Source: Lantana camara
Taxonomy: Eukaryota > Streptophyta > Magnoliopsida > Lamiales > Verbenaceae
Assembly: GCA_037501455.1 (NCBI GenBank)
Contig: CM074855.1
Span: 32,707,001 to 32,771,000 of the forward strand
Length of the DNA: 64,000 nucleotides
Reading direction: 5' to 3'
How positions within the stretch are numbered: position 1 is the first letter of the stretch; every line of letters starts with the position of its first letter. Positions 24,107 through 35,690 of the stretch are shown here, one piece after another. The notes under the pieces were generated by a model. The model was not told the origin of the DNA. It ran no database searches and was given only the letters and a program-made list of their open reading frames with translations. The position numbers were made by a program, and so were the translations under genes.

Positions 24107-25689
24107 CCGGTTGTAAAACCGAGGTTCTAGTGTCGTCTCGTGTCAAGTCTAGGTCGTACGGCATAGGAATTACATGTTAATTGAGAATCTTGCATTTTAT
24201 TTGAACTTCTTGACCTACTTGAATTCCTTGAAAGTACTTGAATTATTGGATAAGTTGAGTGTTGCATTGATTCTTATTCGTAATTGTCGCATGCTTGATC
24301 CTATTTTACTTGAAGATTTATATGTCCAATGTGTTTGATTGTTAATTTTACTGAATTAATTGTCACCAATTGCATTAAATTCCTGTTTTAGTGATAATTG
24401 TGTGACGTGAGCATGCCTTACCCACATGCATTTATTTTCAAAAGGAAGTTGTGAGTTACAGGTTGGGAAATGATATCAGCCCACGGCCAATCGTTCAATG
24501 ATTTTAGTTTATTACAAGACTACCTCTCTAACTTGGGAAGGGTAAGGAAAGCATGCCGAAAATTCGTACAGGGATTTGGGAGTCATCATTTTTCCTATCG
24601 GGTTGAAAATTCAGGTGATGGGATCCGGAAAGGAGGAATCAAGCGTGGAAGTCACTTACAAGATTCGGGAGGTTGAAAAAAAAAAGAAGAAGAAGATTTC
24701 GAAGATGTATAAACCGGGAGTTCTAACAATAAGGACGAGGTATTCTCGAGGAATGGATGGTGAAGTGGCTTTAAAGATTACCAACTATGGTGGGTTTGAA
24801 TTAGAAGATATGGAGCAACAAATGAAAATAATAAAGAAGGGCGAGATGACAATTAGGGCGAACAGCGGGATCATCGTTGGAGATTAATCCCTTGAGAAGT
24901 ATTGAGATATTGACGGCATGAGTGAAGAAGTATTTGAATTCAAGAATTCCAATCTCGGGTTATCAATTATACAAGAGATTAACATGAAGGTTTTAATCGA
25001 GGAATTAATCATGGGAAGATTCAGGAACCATTCCGAAATTTATAATCGGGAAAGTGTTAGGTTCAAGGAACTTCCAAATCAAATCAAGGAAAGGTTCGAA
25101 TTGAGATCGGAGAATTTTGAGGACTTAGAAGACCGTGGGTAATCAAGAAGCAATCAACGATTCGAGACAAGGTTATATTGCAACAATCAAGGAAAGGTGC
25201 TGGGATGAAATTTACCCTACTAGGGTGACAGGTTCAATACATTCACAGCACGTGCAACATATGTGTATTGATTTAATTTGCCTCGTATTTACGTATGCTA
25301 CCATAGTTGCTATTCAAGATCTTATAATTGATGCACTAAGTACCTGTTTAAATTATTTAAATTTCTTTGCTTATACACCCACCTATAAATTAATGTAATT
25401 ATTCCAACATGTTGCATCCAAATTGTTTGTAGGTGTAATATGTGCATTAACATTTTAACCGGCATGCATTATTTAGTGTTTATTGGTAATAGGCTCTCCC
25501 TATGCTCTGTACAATTCTTGCTTCAACCTATTCCTACCAATTTGAATTTAAAGAAGGAGATCTCTTAGTCATCGGGTAGCATGTTGTAACTGGGTCATCT
25601 GATTCTGCTTGAAGTTTAGTAATATTTTGGGATCCTGAGAACTAGTGGTCCATGACTTAATATGGTCCGAAGTGGTATAGATATTGAGA

Positions 25690-26000
25690 AGATTATTGGG
25701 ATATGGAAAATGCTGAAAAGTTCAAGCAGATAAATGTTCAGTGGTTTTTTTGACCTTCAGAAATTAGTCAGCATCTTGGAGATGCAATGGTGCAGGAGAA
25801 TGAACTTTTGCTTGCTTCAGGTCATGGTGTCTGCCTTGTCAAATATCAACTCTGTGGAAGCAATAGGTGGCAAGTACAGGAATATTGCATTTTACGGATA
25901 GCAGGAATCTACAACCTTCACCTGAGGAACTTACGATGGCTGATTATGTCTTTGAGCGGGTTTTAAAGTCGATAAATTACAGATATCAAAACAGATTGGC
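25690..26000 (+). pseudogene. Captured gene fragment resembling a plant BAH-domain protein
   Basis: The reading runs AEKFKQINVQWFF, stop, PSEISQHLGDAMVQENELLL. After frame changes it goes on as NINSVEAIGGKYRN and then NLQPSPEELTMADYVFERV. I recognise this as similar to the BAH domain of plant nuclear proteins (anti-silencing ASI1-like), which bind chromatin. It has an in-frame stop and at least two frameshifts and no start. It lies in the sense direction inside retrotransposon E, so it is probably a captured host exon. The family call is from memory of motif shape and is tentative. Confidence 0.4.
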
Positions 26001-26344
26001 GTTATAGTTGGGGAAACGAAGAAGTGGTAAACGAGCTCAAGGAGTTAGACAATTTTTATTTTCTTAAGGGGGAGAGGCGGCGGGCAAATAAACTAAAACA
26101 GGAAGTTAGACCTCACTCGGGAGAGTTGGAACTTCAAGAAAACCGATTCCTCCGAGAGTTCTCTATCAGAATCATGTAAAAGAAAATTTTCCTCCTTCTT
26201 ACACCAATAAAAGTCCCATCATCGACAACATCTTTGATTTATTACGGTTCTCAGAATATGGATGCTTTGTGTGGTGTGTATGTAGTCCCGGGATATCAGT
26301 TGACTCAGTAAATAGAAAAGGATTCAACTTGATCTTTTGCAGAG

Positions 26345-26741
26345 TTGTTCGGTATGTCATCAAATTTCAGGGATCAAATGGAAGACATTTCACTAGGACC
26401 TGATTCCTTCGGTTTCTATGCAAGTGTGCTTGTTGAATTACTCTCACGGGATGACGACTTTGTTCCTTTTCCACATCAAACATTCGCCTTAAATGGAAAC
26501 CTTCATGAAATGGGTAGGGTAAACAATTCGACTATAACCAAAGATACTGATGGTATTAATAGTTTCGTCGTGCTATTTTCTAATGGAATAGGAGCTCAAC
26601 TTTCGGAATTCAAAATAGAGAGTTTAAGATCTTTGCTTCGGGAGAGTGTTTTACTCTGACTAAGGAAGTTGATGAGAAGGTAAAACCTGTTCTCTTTGTT
26701 TGTCGGATAAGAGCTTGCCTGGAGCACAAAGCCAGTCTTTT
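26345..26741 (+). pseudogene. Second captured coding-like fragment, function unknown
   Basis: A frame of 104 codons includes RDQMEDISLGPDSFGFYASV and LVELLSRDDDFVPF. After a frameshift near 26650 it continues as LTKEVDEKVKPVLFVCRIRA and CLEHKASLLSL. The amino-acid composition is like an ordinary globular protein and unlike the surrounding purine-rich element sequence. I do not recognise the family. Confidence 0.35.
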
Positions 26742-27393
26742 AAGCTTGGATACACAACCATCCCCTAACAAGAAGTTTAACGGTTATAGTTACTTCCAAC
26801 TTCGTGTCCGAAAAGGTAAGCAGGTGAACCAACCTAAGAATGGTTCGACTGACAAATTTGAGATTAGAATGGCGTAGACTTGCGGCAACTGACAATAATG
26901 ATTTACGGAACTTGGGGAAAAGGAAAAGGAACACCAAGGCCGAGAAACTATCAAGAATCGAAATTTTGAACCGGGATGAATTAAAGGAGGGGATGATTCG
27001 AGAAAGGAAGTTAGAAAGCTAAGTGCTTTGAGAAATTACGAAAATGGGTGGCTAGGGGACAAGGAGGTAACTGCACAGTGATGGAAACTCCGATTATGAG
27101 ATTGTACGTCATGTATTTGAGGCATGCCAATGCAATAAGAAGAAGTCTCAACCAAAGGATCAAGTATTCAGCCGAATTGTCACAACCGCAACGCGAAAAT
27201 TGTAATCCCCGGTGAACGGTACACTTAATCATGCATATCACTTATCATTTATTTTACCATACTTGATTCCTTGTTTACTATTAATTTGTTTTGTGTAAAT
27301 AATAAGCTGCATAGTTGATACTTCTACCTGCTCTCTATGTGCTAATTGTAACTGTTTACCTAAGTGCCTACTTGAATTTTATTTTGTGTGCGT

Positions 27394-27500
27394 GGGAGAC
27401 GGGGATTCTCTCAGGGTTGTCAAGAGACGGGGTTCTCTTGTTACTTGTTCGAGAGACGGGGTTCTCTCATTGGTTGTTTGAGAGACGGGGCACTCTCATT
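27394..27500 (+). repeat. Hairpin minisatellite of element E
   Basis: Four copies of GAGAGACGGGGTTCTCTC at about 28-bp spacing. One copy is CAAGAGA...TCTCTTG, which keeps the stem paired by a G:C to A:T swap. Confidence 0.75.
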
Positions 27501-27730
27501 ATTACCTGCTACTTGTTAACTTGTTTTAGTGGAAGGCTAGATTTTCTTTCGAGCGTTTAAGCTCCGAAAAGTTGAGGGTCGTGATTTCACCACATTTGGA
27601 GGACCTTGTGGATTGAAAACCTCTTTCGAACTAATCCCTGACGGGGAATGGCCAACCCGTGTGGGATGAAAATGGGAGAGTCAATTAACTTCCGAGAATT
27701 CGAGACAATGAATCCGAGGACGAATTTTCT

Positions 27731-27745
27731 TAAGGGGAAGAGAGT
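27731..27745 (+). other. Polypurine tract of element E
   Basis: TTAAGGGGAAGAGAGT directly upstream of the 3' LTR. Confidence 0.8.
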
Positions 27746-29531
27746 TGTAACGCCCCAATTTTCGGATAGTCAGGTACGCTTGACACATGTGAGTTTTGAG
27801 CGTTAGGATTTTATTTTTTTACTTTAGTTTATTCAATTCATATTAATTTTAGTTAAATTTTACAAATTGTATTTTAACGTGATTATGTGAAATATGTGTC
27901 AACTTGGGAATTATTGTATAAATTGAATTTAATTGCTACGTGAAATAATTTTCGAACATGATTTAATTGCTTAATTGTCCCTAAATGATTATTCTTATAA
28001 ATGTGAGGACTAAATTGCATAATTAATTCTTGGGTTTAATTGATCAATTTGCAAACCTTGCATCCTTAATTGCACGACTTATATACTTGGAGGATTTAGT
28101 TGCAAATATCATATTTTTCCTTGATATATCACGGTATATGCATCCCTTCCACAAACTTCATTTCATTTTCATCAAATTATCCCCATATTTGCTTTCTCTT
28201 CACCGAACCAAACCATGAAGAAGGGAAGGGGAGATTTCATTGATTTCATCCAAGTTTTTCAAGAAAATTACATGTTTTGGAGCTCAATCATCCATTTCCA
28301 TCATCTTCTTCCATTTATTTTCATTTCAAGGTATATATGATTATATTTATGATCTTTTGATAATATTTCTTGAAGGCAGGGTTAGGATTTAAGCTTGCCA
28401 ACTTGGTTATTTGATGTTAGAAGTATGATTCTATGCTTTTAGCTTGAATTTATGTATGAATTCTTGAAGGAATTGGAGTTATAGAATAAGTTCATACATG
28501 AGTTAATGATGATGATTCTTGGAGATTCAAGAATGATATAAGTGTTTAAATGGGACTTTATTGTAGTTTAAGTATGCTAGCATGTTTTGTTCATGAAATT
28601 ATGCAATTAGAGATTGAGTTATAAGTGATTGGGATGATTTGGAGGTTGGTTCGTGCCTCCCATATTCTTCTGCTCTCTTTTCTGTATTGTCTACGTAACG
28701 GGAACGGCCCTTCCCGTTCCCTTTGAATTTAGGGAACGGTCGTTCCCATGTTTTGAAATATGTGAATGCCGGCGAGAACGGGAACGACCGTTCCCACTTT
28801 GGCTTATAGATGGGAACGGCGGTTCCCATTTTCGGGGAGCCACTTCGGGGAGCTGGGAACAACCTATGCACTATAACTGAATTGCATGATCACTTGTTAA
28901 ATAATCAAGCAAGCATGTTTCATGTACATTTGGAGTAAGGTTGGAGACTGCCCTCACTCGCCGGGCCATGTATTGAATGCATGAAAATGATCAAGTATTT
29001 AATCTTGACAGTTGTATTCTCGGGCGAAGATATTTTATTATTGAACTTATACATTTATATTTTCCAAAACTTTACCCGAGAATATAGTTTGCATGTTAAC
29101 TGCGCAAATATTTATTTAAACCCCTCACTCGGTCTTCACAGACTGACGCCTCCACCTTTCAGGTTATTGCAGGTGCACTCTAGGCGGGAATTGAGTCGAG
29201 TCCAGTCCATGTAATCGAGTCAAGCACGGTGCATATTATTTATTGTTGCACTAGACTTATTACTATAATTATTTGTTGTATTCGGAGATGATAATGTATT
29301 GATATGTGAACTAGTATACGAGTTACTTGACGAATGATAAATGTTATAGCATGTTTTAACAGTTATATGATGGTCAACAGTTTATGCTTCCGCGTTATTC
29401 TGTTGTATGTACGAGTTAGTCCACATTGTCACCTGTTCACTATAGGTTAGTTCATGCACGGATTACCCATTTCGTGTGTGAATCGACCTATAGTGCGGGG
29501 GTGTGGCATCTCCACGTGTAGGGGTGCTACA
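27746..29531 (+). repeat. 3' LTR of element E (internally deleted)
   Basis: Matches the 5' LTR with scattered substitutions and small indels, but jumps near 28860 from a point equal to about 20292 to one equal to about 23393. This removes the exon-like block and the segment containing the Copia insertion site. It has a donor-like TTCAAG|GTATAT at 28330 and ends GGGGTGCTACA. Confidence 0.9.
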
Positions 29532-29536
29532 GTAAT
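29532..29536 (+). repeat. Target duplication of element E, right copy
   Basis: GTAAT, identical to 19178-19182. Confidence 0.9.
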
Positions 29537-30292
29537 TGCACTATAAAGATCTGGGAAGTAGTCACCTTTGAGTATAGCAAATTAAAGTGTTAGCCAAGAT
29601 AAAAGATTCAAATTCCAAGAATATCTCCAAATAGGATATGGTAAGAAGGGGCAAAAGTCGGAATGGAGTCAAGAGAAGGGAAAAAAAAAAGGGGTTCGTC
29701 ATATCTTCACCGGAGTCTATTGAAGGAATTAAAGATAAGACACGCATCGAGTTAGCTATCGGGGCAGATCATGCATTGGACAACAAAACCAACAATTCCA
29801 AATTTGTCTACTAGGGTGAACGTTACATGAAGCATCCATGACACATGCATACATGCAGTTTTAATTCAAGTAATTTTGATGTTATGTGCCTTGAACTTTT
29901 ACCGTATTATATTGCTTTGTGTAATTGGTGATTGGTGTGAATGATACTTATTACTTGCCCTTGTGTGACTCATGTGACTTTACTTGTTGTAATTGATGTT
30001 TGATAACTTCATTTGGTATGTGTTTTATGTTGCGTTACTCAGGAGTATTGGAGACTCCCTTGTTTTGTTGTTAGAGAGACGGGGTTCTCTCCTTGTTGTT
30101 TGAGAGATGGGTTCTCTCTTTGCTATTTGAGAGATGGGGTTCTCTGCTTGTTGTTTGAGAGACGGGGTTCTCTCCTTGTTGTTTGAGAGATGGGGCTCTC
30201 TCTCTCTTTGTTACTTTCGAGAGACGGGGTTTTCCCGTTATTTGCATTCGAAGCAGTGAATCCGGGGACGGATTCTTTTAAGGGGGAGAGAT
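29537..30292 (+). other. Internal region of element C, part 3, with polypurine tract
   Basis: Non-coding. It contains a GGTGAACGTTACATG block (29814), homologous in place to 27211 in E and about 50995 in F, then AT-rich sequence, then GGAGTATTGGAGAC, which is shared with F. The hairpin minisatellite follows, and finally TTTTAAGGGGGAGAGAT (30277-30292), the polypurine tract of C. Confidence 0.7.
30072..30236 (+). repeat. Hairpin minisatellite of element C
   Basis: Six copies of GAGAGACGGGGTTCTCTC-like units at 27-35 bp spacing, just upstream of the polypurine tract. GAGAGA pairs with TCTCTC around a CGGGGT loop. Confidence 0.8.
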
Positions 30293-30995
30293 TGTAACGC
30301 CCCGCTTTTGGGTCATATAGCATAACGTATGTGTTTATCTACTTGCGTGAATTAATTGGTTATAAGTGTTTTATTTAATTAATTTTATTATTTGATTGTT
30401 AAGTATGTGATTAATTGAAATATTTGAATTGGAATTTATATTACTACTTAAACTACTTGCGCATGTGTGATTTGTTTGAGTGTCGTTTCTATATGATTTG
30501 AATTCGAAAATTCATGGAAATTTAATATGTTGGAGATATGTGTGTTACGAATGTGTATTTATGCTCGTTTTATGTTTCCGGATTCTTTTGCTTGAGTTTT
30601 GAATTTATTTTGAGTTTTGGAACCAAAACGGGGGCTAACGAGCAATTAGTGCACCTTTGGTTCCGTATGTGATATCTTGAGCTCGGGAACTCGGAATCGA
30701 GTTCCGTCATCTCCATTGGACTCGTATCGACGATTCAGATCCGATGGAACAATCCTCACACTTTTCTAAGACCATTTGGATTCCCGAATTTCAACCGAAA
30801 CGAGCACCTCACTCCTAAAATGACAACCATTGACAATTTATGAGCCTACGGACCTATATTAACACCCCTAGACCCTAAACCCATGATCTAGCCCACTTGA
30901 TACACCCATATCTCTCTCCTAAACCTCAGTCCTATGAAATCCCACCCCCAAGACAAGATATTTTCAGCCAAAAGAAGAGGAAGAAAGGAGAGAAT

Positions 30996-31023
30996 GAAGA
31001 AGAAGAAGAAGAAGAAGAAGAAG
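30996..31023 (+). repeat. GAA microsatellite in LTR C
   Basis: About nine GAA units within a purine-rich leader just upstream of the donor-like site at 31086. Confidence 0.85.
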
Positions 31024-31537
31024 AGAACTATTCCCCAAGTGAGAATTTGAGCTCATCTCACCTCCATTCCTTCTCCAATTTGAAAGGTAAGTCCATTTTT
31101 ATGTCTTGTATCTCCTTGTGGTTATTTTAAGTCCTATATTTCATGATTTCACCAAGATTTGATCAAGTATTGGAAAAGATGATGAATACTAAGGGTTTGG
31201 GGAAAATTGATGATTCTTGCATGAGTTATTGTGGTTTCTTTTAGTATGAAGCATGGTATATATTCTAAGACTCCCATTTGAGTTTCCTTGAACTTATATT
31301 GCTTGATAAATGAGTAATTTACAAGTTACCATTAATAGATTCTCATGAAACTTGAAGAATATGAACCTTTGTGAGCATCTCTTCCACTCTCATGATTTAG
31401 CTTCGGTTTTTGTATGATTAGGACATGGATCTTTGTATATTTGTGTGCTTTTAATTGAGTTATAAGTTGGTAACATGCTTTGTTTCCTTTCCCTTTCGTG
31501 CATGCCTTGTTTGTGTGTTTTTTTTCGCCACAGACAC

Positions 31538-31597
31538 AAATCCATGGGGGTGGATTTGAGTCAGTGGGTTTCTGACCAGAATCCATGGGGGTGGATT
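31538..31597 (+). repeat. Dyad-motif pair in LTR C
   Basis: AATCCATGGGGGTGGATT occurs twice (31539-31556 and 31580-31597), with AATCCA/TGGATT arms. Confidence 0.65.
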
Positions 31598-32135
31598 TTG
31601 TCCAGCCTATCCTCATGACTCCGGTTCCGTTTTTTGTCGCTTGTTTGATCTTCCTCCACATCTTTTATGACTTCTATGCTATACTAACAAGTTTTATAAT
31701 GTGTTATCTTATTTATTATAGATTTTCATGATTTTTCGTGGAATATTTTACGAGTTATGATTTAATATGTCATCAATGCTCCAAGTACGTGCATGTATGG
31801 ATCTTTGCTATCAATATGAACCCTACTTGCGTATTTATCTTTTCTTTTATGATTCATATGAATTGTATACTTGTTGAAATATGTGTTATGATCTTTGTTC
31901 AGAATTAATGGATGGATTTGATACTATACATGGGAGATATGAACTTGAGTGACTATGAAAGCTCCAAGAATGAATGAAATGATTGATTATGTGCCTTAAT
32001 GCATCTCCATGTCATGACTTACTCTCTTATGCATATCATAAGACATTCATTACATTGTCGTGCGTCATATATGGTTCCTTTGGAGTCTTGAGTCTCACAT
32101 ATGCACCATGTCGTTTCTTGTACAGTTTTCTCCAG

Positions 32136-32192
32136 GGCGGAGATGTCGGGTTCATAGGAGACCTCAAGTTTTTCTTTCTTTTGGTATTGTCG
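32136..32192 (+). other. Exon-like block in 3' LTR of C
   Basis: A 57-bp segment between TTTTCTCCAG and TTGTCG|GTAAGG. The next acceptor-like site is at 32979. Confidence 0.45.
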
Positions 32193-33380
32193 GTAAGGCG
32201 TAACAAGTGGGTTTCTCTTCTAATAGTTATGACAACCCAATATATCCCTTATGTGAAAGATTTGAGCCAAATTAGTGTATATATATATATAAATCGAGTC
32301 ATTTTGGGTAAATGATTTCAAACGTATGACCCCTTTTATTTATGAACCCTTACCCAATGTTTTGGCGAGATCAGTGAACACAATGATTATGGGGGCCCGG
32401 GACTATGTGTACGTGGCTATCCGGGGAAGCTCGGGCTAACGGTGATCCGCATGCACTAGTCCCAACAAACAATGACGACACAACCGACCTCGTTAGGAGT
32501 TTTAGCGATGAAGGGGAATCGGGCTTTTGAGGACTCATGAACCTCACTAGCCACTATGTATGAGGTGGCCGGGTCTTTCTAACCCGTCCACCACCCGGAG
32601 GAAGAAGGTATAAGTGTTTATGATTATGAATGAATGATTATGATTATGATTATGAATGAATGAATGAATGAATGTTGCATGATCGGTAATGAATGAACAA
32701 ATGGACTATGCACACACGGGGAGAAGGTTGGAGATTATGCACGCCCACTCGCCGGGCCATGAAACCTTATGAATGGAATGTATGAATTTGATAGTTGTAA
32801 TCCCGAGCGTTGTTTTCCTTTGTTTTACCCACTTGGGAAATATCTTAAAAACCTCGCACGGGATTATAGCGTGCATGTGTGGGTGTTTAAATTTTTCGAT
32901 ATTATATATGTTATGTCCTGTTTTATACCCACCAGTTTCCTATAGACTGAACCCGGCTTTGTTTTAAGTGCTTTTACAGGCTTGGAGTGCTATGCGGGAT
33001 TTGTGTCTGTCAAGTTTTGTAGTTAAGTCAGAGTCTTTCCTCACGCATATTGTAATTTGTTTAAGTCATATTGAAACATGTTTAAACGCAGATTTATGAA
33101 TTATGATTTATGTTTGAAATTTCGGGGCTAGGTATTTATGTTAGTTGAACCCGTCAATTGCTACCTATATTCATGGTTGATTATATGATATGCTTCCGCA
33201 CGTGTATTTTATCTTATTGATTGGCTTGTGGGATTTCGAGATTCTAGCTCCCGCTTAGCATAGCGAGTGAGTGGTCCCCGTTCGCCGTGACTTGGCACGT
33301 GTATGGATTTGCCATTTCATATACGGGTCGGGTCTCGGTGCGGGGGATGTGGTGCCTTTTGTTTGGGGCGCTACATATTA

Positions 33381-34141
33381 CAAGGAAATAGTAAAGCCAA
33401 AAGGTGTCTTAAGGGCACTATTCCCAACAACCACGTGTCGGCGCATGTTCGGTGCCATTGCACTCCTTACAAACCAAGCTTTGAGGTGGCGGTCTCGAAT
33501 TTGCTGACGGAGCTTGGGGCGCACAGCTAAAATCGAAAAAGGATGGTTGTATCCCCTTTTTGTTGCCTATAAATAGTGTTGTACTTCATTCAATTGATGT
33601 ATGAATTTCTAGCTTCCTTTTTCTAGTTTGAAAGCTTCACTTTCTCTCTCTATAATAATTAATCCTCCATTTAATGATTAATTAATTTAATTAGGTGGTT
33701 ATATAATTAATATATAATCCACTTAATTATTAGAAACTAGGGATTTTCTAATTTAGAAAAAGGTGTTTTTCTAGAATAATATTTTCTCAAAGTATTTAAC
33801 GAAATACTGCCGGAGCCTACACTCCGAAATCTTAACCGGGAAAATTACGGGAAAGCTCTGCCGGTTTCATGAGAAATAAACGAGGTGCTGGAAAAATGCC
33901 GTTGATAGCCATATTTTGCAGTACGGTAATACCATTATTCTACCAAAATTGTTATTTGCATATTATGATTATATGCTCTATGATTTAAAATTATGTTATT
34001 GATGCATGTATATATTAGAGTTGTTTTGCTTGATTTGTTCCTTTGCCTGTTAAAATATTTTAGAAATATTTTGACAACGAGGTTATGGCGAATTTTTTTT
34101 GAAATAGTACGCTAAACTGTCAATCTGCCTCTGGCCTGCCA
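33381..34141 (+). mobile_element. Copia LTR fragment flanking element C
   Basis: From the TATA box (33567) to about 34141 it matches 22653-23235 of the Copia solo LTR, including GAAATACTGCCGGAGCC and TTGCAGTACGGTAATACC. The segment before the TATA box is likely the U3 of a diverged copy. Its left end is cut by element C, so it was part of the host sequence that C entered. Confidence 0.75.
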
Positions 34142-34440
34142 CCCAGAAAAGTGTCAATCCCTGTTGTAGTTTTTGGACAATTTGGTTAAGTTGTTGCATT
34201 GCCGCCGTGTGGGATAGCAACTGCACACCGATCTGTTATTGGAACTCCTTGAAACAATCTTCACTAATTGTTTGGAACTCTTTGAAACAATCTTCACTAA
34301 TTTTCTCGGACATTGCGACTCTCAACGAAAGTACCAGTGATATGAACGTATCGCAAGAGACCTTAGAGTAGTCTCGGACTCGTAAGGAAAGGGGATGAGA
34401 GAGAGGAAGATAATACGGTAAGACCGACCGGCCAGTGAAA
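34142..34440 (-). other. Possible retroelement leader and gag start (decayed)
   Basis: On the minus strand a frame begins MSEKISEDCFKEFQTISEDC at about 34316, with a 33-bp tandem duplication, then a stop and QLLSHTAAMQQLNQIVQKL. The position and style suggest the start of a Ty3-type gag, but no family motif is present. Confidence 0.25.
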
Positions 34441-35170
34441 CTTAGGGGAGAAGTAGATTTGAGAGAAAAGGTTTTAGAGAATTGATAATTATGTTATTGG
34501 TATCAACTATTGCCAAACGTACATAATAAATAAGAAGACAACCCAAACCAATAAGGACTCTGCAAAGAAAAGTTACGTAAAGACTTAAAGACTCAAATCT
34601 AGTACTAAAATAGGACCATATCAATCCCTATCCAAACTAATGCATATCGTAAATATTGAATCATATTAATCCTATCCAATCCCTACTCTTCTCTCTTGAT
34701 ATCGTGTATCTCCATCCATAACATAGGTGTAAATGATCTAAATGAAAGAGAAGTGGTCATAGTTTATGAGGGCCAACATGGTAAAAAATCCACCCCACCA
34801 AGAAAAAAAGAAAAAAGAAAAGGGTAAAAATTCCAATTCCAAGAAGCATTTACGAGTCTCTAATCTAAGCATTGTTAAAGAAAGCTTAATGGGAGTGTGT
34901 CGACATTAAGAATAACACTTAACAAAAGGATATGCAAGTAGTTTGTAACTTAGGAGTTCGACTCTCAAGTCTCAAATCTATATGGATGATAATGAGTTAG
35001 GTCAGTTCACGTGGCAAACATTCATGTTCGGGTTCGAGAGGGTCGAGCCGAGCTGAGTTGAACTTTTTTATTAGACGGCTGCTACGAGTCAAATTTGAGT
35101 CCAATACTTTCTGTTTGACTGTTCGCCCATATACTTTTATACGTGGAATGGATCTACTAAGTCGCGTGAC
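34441..35170. other. No recognisable feature
   Basis: AT-rich sequence with a purine-rich run at 34795-34835. No open frame or element border was recognised. Confidence 0.5.
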
Positions 35171-35690
35171 CTAATACATGTTTGACAAGTGGATCCTTGA
35201 TGAGCTTGACACATCTTCTTCGACCTTTACCTCAATAGAGCACCTTGCTCACCTATCACCTCATGACCAAAGCACCCGACTCTACGATCAGAATCTCACA
35301 CCCGACAACATGCTACTCGACCTCCGCTGGACCTCAAAGGCCACGTGCTTACTTACGGTTCTCAAAGAAAGTGGTCAACCACGCATTAAATGCGCCCTTG
35401 TAGTGGGACAATCGTCAACTTGAGACACCCCCATGTTATCCGAGCTCATCATCACCCTTTTGGGTATAAATATCCCGTATTTATACATGAGGTAAAAACT
35501 TTTCATCTATCTCATTTACTGCACTCTTTCTCGACCCCTTTCAGCCAAGTACTGACTTGAGGGTCGAAATGCCAACCCGGGTAACACCCCCTTCAGTCTC
35601 GAGTTGACCTCGAGCTCACGTTTCCTTCTCTTTCACATATAATCGACCTAGTAGCAGGCTTCCCTCCTCACAAATTTTGAGTGGTCGACC
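35171..35690 (+). mobile_element. Ty3-type LTR fragment
   Basis: A TATA box (TATAAATAT, 35465-35473) is followed about 100 bp later by ACTGACTTGAGGGTCGAAATG and CCCGGGTAACACCCCC, a segment common in the R/U5 of plant Ty3 LTRs. The same layout occurs at 46301-46440. The 81-codon frame at 35178-35423 lies in U3 and is not considered a gene. Neither end could be placed. Confidence 0.5.

Larger units (their letters stand above)
24088..27745 (+). other. Internal region of element E (no Gag or Pol)
   Basis: Open frames near 24470-25400 are short, lysine-rich and match nothing I recognise. Blocks shared with C and F: GCCCACGGCCAA (24479-24490), GACAGGTTCAATACATTCAC (25227-25246), a GGCATGCATTATTTAGT-type block near 25461, and GGTGAACGGTACAC near 27211. 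Between them lie two coding-like fragments (annotated separately) and AAGGGGGAGAGGCGG near 26069. The region ends in a hairpin minisatellite and the polypurine tract. Confidence 0.7.
19183..29531 (+). mobile_element. Complete non-autonomous long-LTR retrotransposon E
   Basis: Both LTRs start TGTAACGCCCCAATTTTCGG and end GGGGTGCTACA. The element has a tRNA-iMet primer site at 24095, a polypurine tract just before 27746, and perfect GTAAT target duplications. The 5' LTR is split by a Copia solo LTR; without it the LTR is 2647 bp. The 3' LTR is 1786 bp because about 861 bp were deleted after insertion. The internal 3.66 kb has no Gag or Pol and contains fragments that look captured from host genes. 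The LTR type is that of the Tekay-type element D, so E is likely a defective derivative mobilised in trans. Confidence 0.92.
1..33375 (+). mobile_element. Long-LTR non-autonomous retrotransposon C (5' end outside window), host of a nested stack
   Basis: The 3' LTR (30293-33375) starts TGTAACGCCCC and ends GGGGCGCTACA. Its second half matches, in order, three separated blocks at 1-181, 8931-9174 and 11770-12902, which are the 5' LTR interrupted by later insertions. The last block is followed by a tRNA-iMet primer site at 12911, and a polypurine tract precedes the 3' LTR. The internal region (12903-14582, about 18871-19177, 29537-30292) encodes no recognisable Gag, protease, RT or integrase, so C looks like a LARD-type non-autonomous element. 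The 5-bp flank after the 3' LTR is TATTA; its partner lies outside the window, so the target duplication cannot be tested here. Confidence 0.85.
30293..33375 (+). repeat. 3' LTR of element C (3083 bp, uninterrupted)
   Basis: Starts TGTAACGCCCCGC and ends GGGGCGCTACA. Modules: a GAA microsatellite at 30996-31023, a consensus donor TGAAAG|GTAAGT at 31086, two dyad motifs at 31538-31597, an exon-like block at 32136-32192, an ATGA-rich microsatellite near 32620-32675, and an acceptor-like CTTTTACAG at 32979. It holds the unoccupied versions of the Copia and B insertion sites found in the 5' LTR. Confidence 0.92.
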
